NCBI GenBank assembly: GCA_002918705.1
Contig: PQKR01000002.1
Span: 62,001 to 126,000 of the forward strand
Direction of reading: 5' to 3'
Source of the DNA: Escherichia sp. ESNIH1
Lineage (GTDB): Bacteria > Pseudomonadota > Gammaproteobacteria > Enterobacterales > Enterobacteriaceae
Length of the DNA: 64,000 nucleotides
In this document: positions 57,716 to 64,000 of the stretch, piece by piece
How the letters are laid out: each line of letters opens with the position of its first letter
How positions within the stretch are numbered: the first letter of the stretch is position 1
Made by a program: the position numbers and the translations under genes
Notes under the pieces: model-generated
What the model saw: the letters and a program-made list of their open reading frames with translations, nothing else
Told to the model about the DNA's origin: nothing
Database searches by the model: none

Positions 57716-58167
57716 AAAATTTCACTTTCTAAGCAGGAAAAGAGAGAGTATTACCCAAACTGCCGCGGGGGTGAATCATTTTGTTTTAGTTTCGGTTTAG
57801 TACTCAGCTATTTTGAATAATGAGGATCTATTAGAGAAAATAGGCGGCGAGCGGGCCTTAATATATTTGTCTGCTAATTAAATTGCGTGTTGCGCAATAT
57901 ATGCCCAGACTCTTGCCCAGCAATTATTTTGTAACGCCAGGCCAACGAAAGCGCAAATTTGCGAAGTACGTCACGCTCGCGAAACGTTTCGCTGCCCGTT
58001 TTTAGGAATGTTGCTATATGTCACATTTTCTTACATGTCGTTGCGTCATAGTCTATTCAAGCCCAACAAATAACGCGGAGGTGGCCAATCATAGCAATTG
58101 ATTTAAGGTCTCTTCACAGCAATGGCGATTTTTTGTAGAATACTAATAATAATTAGACGAGGTTTTT
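57716..58167. other. Long regulatory region between yffB and ypfM
   Basis: 452 bases with no protein gene. The first part (57760-57900) is AT-rich and probably holds the yffB-dapE promoter. At 57952-57992 lie two perfect palindromes (see separate entry). The part before ypfM contains an AT-rich TAGAATACTAATAATAATTAG stretch in two pieces at 58137-58156 that could include a -10. Confidence 0.6.
57952..57992. promoter_or_regulatory. Two perfect palindromes, LacI-family operator-like
   Basis: CGCAAATTTGCG (57952-57963) and GCGAAACGTTTCGC (57979-57992) are perfect inverted repeats with centres 28 bases apart. The second contains GAAACGTTTC and resembles operators of LacI-family regulators such as RbsR and, less closely, PurR. 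Which regulator binds, and which gene it controls (yffB or ypfM), is unknown. Confidence 0.5.
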
Positions 58168-58227
58168 ATGATTGAGCATGAACTGGGGAACTGGAAAGAT
58201 TTTATCGAAGGTATGCTTCGTAAATAA
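58168..58227 (+). CDS. ypfM: 19-residue small protein YpfM
   Basis: A 20-codon gene with ATG 58168 behind GACGAGGTTTTT, encoding MIEHELGNWKDFIEGMLRK. It differs from E. coli YpfM, as I remember it, at two positions. E. coli YpfM is a detected small protein without known function; it lacks a membrane segment and looks like an amphipathic helix. A strong terminator follows 67 bases later. The preserved sequence and ribosome site support it as a real gene. Confidence 0.88.
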   Translation: MIEHELGNWKDFIEGMLRK

Positions 58228-58261
58228 TTCCGGATACGCACTAAGAAAGAAGCACTAATAT

Positions 58262-58286
58262 AAAAAAAGCGTGAGCACAATCACGC
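58262..58286 (-). terminator. Intrinsic terminator of acrD
   Basis: On the minus strand GCGTGA, loop TTGTGC, TCACGC followed by TTTTTTT; it lies 40 bases past the acrD stop. Confidence 0.78.
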
Positions 58287-58294
58287 AACAGCGA

Positions 58295-58320
58295 GGCGGC
58301 CACTGTGGGCCGCCTTTTTT
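58295..58320 (+). terminator. Intrinsic terminator of ypfM
   Basis: GGCGGCC, loop ACTGTG, GGCCGCC followed by six T. Adjacent to the opposite-strand acrD terminator, so the two convergent units each have their own stop signal. Confidence 0.85.
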
Positions 58321-58325
58321 GTTGT

Positions 58326-61300
58326 TCAATCTTCCTGACGCTCTTTTAGCGGGAAGCGTTGACGCACCAGCACGAAGAAGAGCGGCACGAAGAAGATGGC
58401 CAGCAGGGTGGCAGAGATCATCCCGCCCATTACCCCGGTCCCGACCGCGTGCTGACTGCCGGAGCCTGCGCCGCTGCTGGTGGCCATCGGCAAGACACCA
58501 AAAATAAACGCCAGCGAGGTCATCAGGATCGGCCGCAGACGCTGGTGGCAGGCATGTAGCGTCGCCGAGAGCAGATCCTGGCCTTTGGCATTCATCTCGT
58601 TAGCAAACTCAACGATCAGAATGGCGTTTTTCGCCGATAGCCCAATGACGGTGAGCAGCCCAACCTGGAAGTAGACGTCGTTCTCCAGGCCGCGCATCCA
58701 CGTGGCCAGCAGCGCCCCGATCACGCCAAGCGGCACCACCAGCATCACCGAGAAGGGCACTGACCAGCTCTCATAGAGCGCCGCCAGGCAGAGGAAGACC
58801 ACCAGCAGGGAGATGGCGTACAGCGCCGGTGCCTGAGCGCCAGAGAGCCGCTCCTGATAGGACATGGCGGTCCACTCCAGGCCAAAGCTGCCCGGGAGCT
58901 GGCGCACCAGATCCTCCATAATATCCATAGCGGTGCCGGTACTGACTCCGGAGGCGGCTTCGCCAACGATCTCCACGGCGGAGTAGCCGTTGTAACGTTC
59001 CAGCCGTGGGGAACCGGTCTCCCAGTGAGAGGTGGCGAAGGCGGAGAAGGGCACCATGCCTCCGGTACTGTTGCGCACGTACCAGAGATTAATGTCGTCT
59101 GGCAGCATACGGTATTTCGCGGCCGCCTGGACGTAGACCTTCTTCACGCGACCGCGATCCATAAAGTCATTCACGTAGCTGGAGCCCCAGGCGGTTTGCA
59201 GCGTATCGTTGATGTCGTCAATGGAGACACCGAGCGCCTGAGCCTTGTGCTGATCGATATCGATCTGCAGCTGCGGACTGTCGTCCAGGCCGTTGTGGCG
59301 TACGCGGGTCAGGGAGGGATCGCGACCAGCCAGATCCAGCAGCTTGTCGCGAGCGGCCATCAGCGCGTCATGCCCAGCTCCGGCGTGATCCTGTAGCTCC
59401 ATATCAAACCCGGCCGAGCTGCCGAGACCGCTGATGGCCGGTGGGCTGCTGGCGAAAACCCGTGCCTCTTTGATATCGCGGAAGGCCTTAGTGGCACGGT
59501 CAATAATGGCAAAGGAGCTGCCGGTGGTCGGGTCGCGCTCGTCCCAGTCTTTCAGACGAACAAACATGCGCGCTACGTTCTGGCCGTTGCCGCCCGGCCC
59601 CGATCCGATGGTAGAGAAGACCGACGTGACGTTATCTTTTTCATGGGTCGCGAAGTACGCCTCTACCTTCTCCACCACCTTCAGCGTCTGCTGCTGGGTA
59701 GCGCCGCTAGGCAGCTGTACCGAGGTGGTGAACATGCCACGATCCTCCTGCGGCAGAAACGAGGTCGGCAGGCGCAGGAAGAGAAACACCATCCCGCCAA
59801 GCAGCAGGGCGTAGATCAGCATCCAGCGCAGGCTGCGATGCAGGATTTTAGCGACGCCGGATTCGTAGCGTGCCGCGCTGCGGTTAAACATGCGGTTAAA
59901 CCAGCCGAAAAAGCCCGTCTGACCATGCTGCTCCCCTTTATGTACCGGTTTGAGCAGGGTCGCGCAGAGCGCCGGGGTAAGGATCATCGCCACCAGTACC
60001 GACAGCACCATTGCCGCCACAATGGTGATGGAGAACTGGCGATAGATTGCCCCGGTGGTGCCGCCAAAGAAGGCCATCGGCACGAATACTGCCGACAGCA
60101 CCATCGCGATACCGACCAGCGCACCCTGGATCTGACCCATCGATTTACGCGTGGCCTGCCGTGGAGAGAGGCCCTCCTCGCTCATGATTCGCTCGACGTT
60201 CTCTACCACCACGATGGCGTCATCCACCAGCAGGCCGATGGCGAGTACCATCGCGAACATGGTCAGGGTATTGATGCTATAGCCAAAGGCGTAGAGCACG
60301 GCGAAGGTACCGAGCAGCACCACCGGAACGGCAATGGTTGGGATAAGCGTAGCGCGGAAGTTCTGCAGAAAAAGGTACATCACCAGGAAAACCAGGGCGA
60401 TGGCCTCTAACAGAGTTTTCACCACGTCGATAATTGAGGCCTTAACGAAAGAGGTAGTCTCATAGGCCACCTTATACTCCAGGCCGTGAGGGAAGAACTG
60501 TGACAGCTCGTCCAGCCGGTTAAGCACCAGGTTCGCCGTCTCCATCTCGTTAGCCCCCGAGGCCAGCTTGACCCCGAGGCCGGAGGCCGGCTTGCCGTTG
60601 AAGCGGCTCAGGTAGTCATACTTCTCCGCCCCCATCTCAACCTGCGCTACGTCGCCGAGGCGCACCTCGGAGCCGTCCTGGTTGACCCGCAGGGTGATGT
60701 TGCGAAACTGGTCTGGGGTTTGCAGCAGCGACTGGGCATTGATGGTTGCGTTCAGCGCCTGCTTGTCCACCGACGGTGTACCACCCAGCTGGCCAACGGC
60801 GATCTGCGCATTCTGTGCCTCAATAGCGTCGGTTACATCCTTTGCCGTCAGCTGAACGCTGTTCAGACGGGCTGGATCGAGCCAGATGCGCATCGAATAC
60901 TGCGAACCGTAGGCGTCGATGTCACCCACGCCGTTCACCCGGCTGAGGGGATCCTGAATGTTACTCGCGACATAGTCAGCAATATCCTGCTTATCCATCG
61001 AGCCGTCCGTGGAGACAAAAGCGATGGTTAAGATATTGGTATCGCCGGTTTTACGTACCGTCACCCCCTGGTTCTGTACCGCCTGGGGCAGCTTACGCAT
61101 CGCCGACTGAAGCTGGTTTTGCACCTGCTGCACCGCCTCATCGGGATCGGTTCCTGCCGTAAAGCTGAGGGTTACCGTTGCCTGCCCGGTGCCGCTGCTC
61201 TGGGAGGACATATACATCAGGTTGTCCAGCCCGGTCATGTTCTGCTCAATCACCTGGGTAACGGTATTCTCCAGCGTTTGGGCAGACGCGCCGGGATAGT

Positions 61301-61442
61301 TTGCTGTGATCCGCACGTTAGGCGGAGCCAAATCGGGATACTGCTCGACGGGCAGCGAAAGAATTGCCAGCGTGCCGGTGAGGCACAAAATGATAGCTAA
61401 CACCCAGGCGAAAATTGGGCGATCAATAAAGAAATTCGCCAT
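58326..61442 (-). CDS. acrD: Multidrug/aminoglycoside efflux RND permease AcrD
   Basis: 1038-residue inner-membrane proton-driven pump of the HAE1 RND family, 12 membrane segments and two large periplasmic loops. The proton-relay Asp-Asp pair is in [15 protein letters not shown] (about residues 407-408), with the matching Lys in TM10. It works with AcrA and TolC; AcrD prefers hydrophilic drugs such as aminoglycosides. No adaptor gene is adjacent, as in E. coli. The identity as AcrD rather than AcrB rests on gene position (next to aegA) and sequence. Confidence 0.95.
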   Translation of the reverse strand: MANFFIDRPIFAWVLAIILCLTGTLAILSLPVEQYPDLAPPNVRITANYPGASAQTLENTVTQVIEQNMTGLDNLMYMSSQSSGTGQATVTLSFTAGTDPDEAVQQVQNQLQSAMRKLPQAVQNQGVTVRKTGDTNILTIAFVSTDGSMDKQDIADYVASNIQDPLSRVNGVGDIDAYGSQYSMRIWLDPARLNSVQLTAKDVTDAIEAQNAQIAVGQLGGTPSVDKQALNATINAQSLLQTPDQFRNITLRVNQDGSEVRLGDVAQVEMGAEKYDYLSRFNGKPASGLGVKLASGANEMETANLVLNRLDELSQFFPHGLEYKVAYETTSFVKASIIDVVKTLLEAIALVFLVMYLFLQNFRATLIPTIAVPVVLLGTFAVLYAFGYSINTLTMFAMVLAIGLLVDDAIVVVENVERIMSEEGLSPRQATRKSMGQIQGALVGIAMVLSAVFVPMAFFGGTTGAIYRQFSITIVAAMVLSVLVAMILTPALCATLLKPVHKGEQHGQTGFFGWFNRMFNRSAARYESGVAKILHRSLRWMLIYALLLGGMVFLFLRLPTSFLPQEDRGMFTTSVQLPSGATQQQTLKVVEKVEAYFATHEKDNVTSVFSTIGSGPGGNGQNVARMFVRLKDWDERDPTTGSSFAIIDRATKAFRDIKEARVFASSPPAISGLGSSAGFDMELQDHAGAGHDALMAARDKLLDLAGRDPSLTRVRHNGLDDSPQLQIDIDQHKAQALGVSIDDINDTLQTAWGSSYVNDFMDRGRVKKVYVQAAAKYRMLPDDINLWYVRNSTGGMVPFSAFATSHWETGSPRLERYNGYSAVEIVGEAASGVSTGTAMDIMEDLVRQLPGSFGLEWTAMSYQERLSGAQAPALYAISLLVVFLCLAALYESWSVPFSVMLVVPLGVIGALLATWMRGLENDVYFQVGLLTVIGLSAKNAILIVEFANEMNAKGQDLLSATLHACHQRLRPILMTSLAFIFGVLPMATSSGAGSGSQHAVGTGVMGGMISATLLAIFFVPLFFVLVRQRFPLKERQED

Positions 61443-61514
61443 CAGAAATGAGACCTCTTTTATGGTGCTTTATAACTCAACATTGCTTTATCCCACTTTA
61501 GCGGCAATCGCCTG

Positions 61515-61532
61515 ACTAAACGTGGAGAAAAA
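61515..61532 (-). promoter_or_regulatory. BaeR-box-like site upstream of acrD
   Basis: On the minus strand TTTTTCTCCACGTTTAGT, about 75 bases before acrD. The first ten bases match the BaeR box (TTTTTCTCCA...); the second half is poor. BaeSR activates acrD in E. coli. Confidence 0.4.
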
Positions 61533-61704
61533 AAGGAGAAAGTGTAAATTATCACGCTGCGCGATGACTTAAAGGAAATAAATTGATCTGGCACAGGAAC
61601 AGATCGGAAAGATAACCATCCTGGGCATATGGACATTGCTTGTGCTGGCCGGGGTCGGTAAACAGAGTGGCAGAAGGTTTATCAGAACAGAGAAGAAGGT
61701 TGCC

Positions 61705-63678
61705 ATGAATCGTTTTGTTATGGCGAATAGCCAGCAATGTATAGGATGTCGTGCTTGTGAAGTCGCCTGCGTGATGGCGCATAACGATGACCAACATGTT
61801 TTGAGCAGCGCGCAGTTTCATCCGCGCATTACCGTCGTCAAGCATCAGCGGCAGAGTGGGGCGGTGACCTGTCACCACTGCGAAGCCGCCCCCTGCGCCC
61901 GTAGCTGTCCCAACGGCGCCATCAGTCGGGTTAGCGACAGCGTGCAGGTCGATCAGCAGAAGTGTATCGGCTGTAAATCCTGCGTCGTCGCATGCCCCTT
62001 CGGCACCATGCAGGTTCTGGTCACCCCGGTAGGGAAGGGCCAGGTCAACGTCACGGCGCACAAGTGCGATCTCTGCCTGACGCGCCCCAACGGCCCCGCC
62101 TGCGTGGCGAACTGTCCCGCCGAGGCGCTACGGCTGGTAACCCCTGAAACGCTGGCGTCCCAGGTCAAAGCACGTCGGCTGCGTACGGCCTGCCAGCAGG
62201 CGACGCCGTGGCGCAGCGAGGCGCCGTTAGCGCTCGACCGGCGTAAAGCCGAGCAGATGCAGGCCACGCCCATTCGCGGCGAGCCGGATAAGCTTGCGCC
62301 CGAAATACGCAAATACCATTTTGATGAGATCTACCTGCCGTTTCGTGCCGGCCAGGCACAGCGTGAAGCCCAGCGCTGCCTGACGTGCGGGGAGCACAGC
62401 ATCTGCGAATGGACCTGCCCGCTACATAATCATATCCCGCAGTGGATCGAGCAGGTTAAAGCGGGAAACATTGAGGCGGCAGCTGAGTTGTCGCACCAGA
62501 CAAACTGCCTGCCGGAGATCACCGGCCGCGTCTGCCCGCAGGATCGGCTCTGCGAGGGGGCCTGCACCGTGCGCGATGACTATGGCGCGGTAACCATCGG
62601 CAGCATTGAGCGTTATATCACCGACCAGGCGCTGGCGCAGGGCTGGCGCCCCAATCTGCATCAGGTTACGCCGGTCAATAAGCGAGTGGCGATTATCGGG
62701 GCTGGCCCGGCCGGGCTCGCCTGCGCCGACGTGCTGGCCCGCCACGGGGTGAGCGTCACGGTATTCGATCGCCATCCGGAGATTGGCGGCCTGCTAACCT
62801 TCGGGATCCCAGCCTTTAAGCTGGATAAGTCTCTGCTCGCCCGCCGTCGGGAGATCTTCACCGGGATGGGCATGCGTTTCGAGCTGAACTGTGAGGTGGG
62901 CAAAGACGTGGCGCTGGCGAGCCTGCTCGACGACTACGACACGATATTTGTCGGGGTTGGCACCTACCGCGCGATGAAGGCTAACCTGCCCAACGAGGAT
63001 GCGCCGGGGGTCTACGACGCGCTGCCATTTTTAATCGCCAATACCCGGCAGCTGATGTCCCTGCCGGAAACCGTCGACGCGCCGTATATCAATACCGAGG
63101 GGCTAAACGTGGTGGTGCTGGGCGGCGGCGATACGGCAATGGACTGCGTACGTACTGCGTTACGTCATGGGGCGAGCCGGGTAACCTGCGCCTATCGCCG
63201 CGACGAGGCGAATATGCCCGGCTCGAAGAGGGAGGTCAAAAACGCCCGTGACGAGGGCGCAGAATTTGAATTTAACGTCCAGCCGCTCACCCTGGCGCTG
63301 GATGACAGCGGCAAAGTTTGCGGCGTGCGGATGCAGCGCACCGCGCTGGGCGAGCCGGACGCCAACGGTCGGCGTCGTCCGGTTCCCCTTCCCGGCAGCG
63401 AGTTCGTGATGCCTGCAGATGCGGTGATTATGGCCTTTGGCTTTCATCCCCATGCGATGCCCTGGCTGGAGCAGCACGGCGTGGCGATGGATAGCTGGGG
63501 ACGCATCGCCGCCAGCGTCGAGAGCCGCTATCGCTACCAGACCAGCAATGCGAAAATCTTCGCCGGGGGCGATGCGGTACGTGGCGCCGATCTGGTGGTC
63601 ACGGCAATGGCAGAGGGGCGGCATGCGGCCCTGGGTATGCTGGCCTGGATGGGGGTAGCGCAAACGGCTCACCATTAA
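61705..63678 (+). CDS. aegA: Oxidoreductase AegA, iron-sulfur and FAD/NAD(P)
   Basis: 657-residue fusion of an N-terminal [4Fe-4S] ferredoxin module (CxxCxxCxxxC starting at Cys12, and further four-Cys sets) with a GltD-like pyridine-nucleotide oxidoreductase half, with GAGPAGLACADV and VVLGGGDTAMDC dinucleotide motifs. In E. coli AegA is expressed anaerobically and is linked to formate-dependent uric acid use. ATG 61705 follows AGAAGAAGGTTGCC and gives the start MNRFVMANS; the frame extends back to 61636. Divergent from acrD. Confidence 0.95.
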   Translation: MNRFVMANSQQCIGCRACEVACVMAHNDDQHVLSSAQFHPRITVVKHQRQSGAVTCHHCEAAPCARSCPNGAISRVSDSVQVDQQKCIGCKSCVVACPFGTMQVLVTPVGKGQVNVTAHKCDLCLTRPNGPACVANCPAEALRLVTPETLASQVKARRLRTACQQATPWRSEAPLALDRRKAEQMQATPIRGEPDKLAPEIRKYHFDEIYLPFRAGQAQREAQRCLTCGEHSICEWTCPLHNHIPQWIEQVKAGNIEAAAELSHQTNCLPEITGRVCPQDRLCEGACTVRDDYGAVTIGSIERYITDQALAQGWRPNLHQVTPVNKRVAIIGAGPAGLACADVLARHGVSVTVFDRHPEIGGLLTFGIPAFKLDKSLLARRREIFTGMGMRFELNCEVGKDVALASLLDDYDTIFVGVGTYRAMKANLPNEDAPGVYDALPFLIANTRQLMSLPETVDAPYINTEGLNVVVLGGGDTAMDCVRTALRHGASRVTCAYRRDEANMPGSKREVKNARDEGAEFEFNVQPLTLALDDSGKVCGVRMQRTALGEPDANGRRRPVPLPGSEFVMPADAVIMAFGFHPHAMPWLEQHGVAMDSWGRIAASVESRYRYQTSNAKIFAGGDAVRGADLVVTAMAEGRHAALGMLAWMGVAQTAHH

Positions 63679-63742
63679 CCGGCGCGACAAGGCAGGCCCC
63701 AGGGCGTAAAATGTATACTTACCTTTACCGTGTGGGGCCTGT

Positions 63743-64000
63743 ATGTCGCTGAAAATAGACGTTATTAAAGATAAGATCCTCTCTGAAAACTACTTCGTAT
63801 TACGCAATATCACCTACGATCTGACCCGCCGCAACGGGGAGGTGATCCGCCACCGCCGTGAGGTATACGATCGCGGTAACGGCGCAACCATTCTTCTCTA
63901 CAATCGGGAAAAACGTAGCGTGGTGCTGGTCCGCCAGTTCCGCATCGCCACGTGGGTCAACGGCAACGAGGATGGACGGCTGATTGAGCCCTGCGCCGGA
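63743..64000 (+). CDS. nudK: GDP-mannose pyrophosphatase NudK, 5' part (truncated by window edge)
   Basis: First 86 residues of a Nudix hydrolase. They match the N-terminus of E. coli NudK (IKDKILSENYFVLRN, REVYDRGNGATILLY, RQFRIATWVNGNE), which hydrolyses GDP-mannose. The Nudix box itself lies beyond the window end. ATG 63743 follows TGGGGCCTGT; a -10-like TATACT is at 63714-63719. The frame is open to base 64000. Confidence 0.92.
   Translation, partial: MSLKIDVIKDKILSENYFVLRNITYDLTRRNGEVIRHRREVYDRGNGATILLYNREKRSVVLVRQFRIATWVNGNEDGRLIEPCAG

Noticed and set aside
61570-61620. Possible FNR site upstream of aegA (TTGATCTGGCACAGG)
   Set aside because: Only the left half matches the consensus; the right half does not, despite the reported anaerobic expression of aegA.

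Overview
The window is a stretch of chromosome from a member of the Enterobacteriaceae. Gene order and protein sequences follow the E. coli K-12 segment from pepB to nudK (read in reverse of K-12 numbering) almost gene for gene. Extra genes point to an Enterobacter/Klebsiella/Kosakonia-like relative rather than Escherichia itself; the genus cannot be fixed from the sequence alone. Coding density is high, GC is high in the core genes, and REP/BIME elements of the enterobacterial type sit in several intergenic gaps. I see no rRNA, tRNA, CRISPR array, insertion sequence or integrase.

Layout. Positions 1-3340: end of pepB, sseB, then on the minus strand a MurR/RpiR-type regulator and sseA. 3442-6359 (minus): a 6-phospho-alpha-glucosidase and an alpha-glucoside PTS IIBC permease. 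With the regulator, these wrap around sseA as one same-strand block, and an operator-like palindrome and a CRP-like site lie upstream. 6630-23117 (plus): yfhM-pbpC (bacterial alpha-2-macroglobulin with PBP1C), ndk, rlmN, rodZ, ispG, hisS, yfgM, bamB, der. 23418-27370: accessory genes (a POT peptide transporter, two tandem paralogous small membrane-anchored proteins, an MFS transporter) around the core gene yfgJ. 27378-32032: xseA (minus), then guaB-guaA (plus). 32285-33319: an AT-rich single-gene insert encoding a coiled-coil plus CHAT protease-like protein, in the slot where K-12 carries yfgH-yfgI. 33667-41925: yfgG, yfgF, and the minus-strand ppk-ppx and purM-purN operons. 42152-49187: upp, uraA, hda, yfgD, bepA, perM, bcp, gcvR. 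49345-58227: dapA-bamC, purC, ypfJ, tmcA, ypfH, ypfN, dapE, yffB, ypfM. 58326-64000: acrD, aegA and the start of nudK.

The genes group into purine nucleotide synthesis and salvage (guaBA, purMN, purC, upp/uraA, with PurR-type operators at three of them), outer-membrane assembly and envelope maintenance (bamB, bamC, bepA, yfhM/pbpC, rodZ), translation and RNA modification (hisS, rlmN, tmcA, der), polyphosphate and c-di-GMP metabolism (ppk, ppx, yfgF), and lysine/diaminopimelate synthesis (dapA, dapE).

The least ordinary items are the isolated CHAT gene (a candidate single-gene anti-phage or stress effector), the tandem paralogs of unknown function at 25117-25925, the alpha-glucoside operon enclosing sseA, the CTG start of hda, a perfect FNR-type palindrome upstream of upp, and a pair of perfect LacI-family-like palindromes upstream of the 19-residue gene ypfM.
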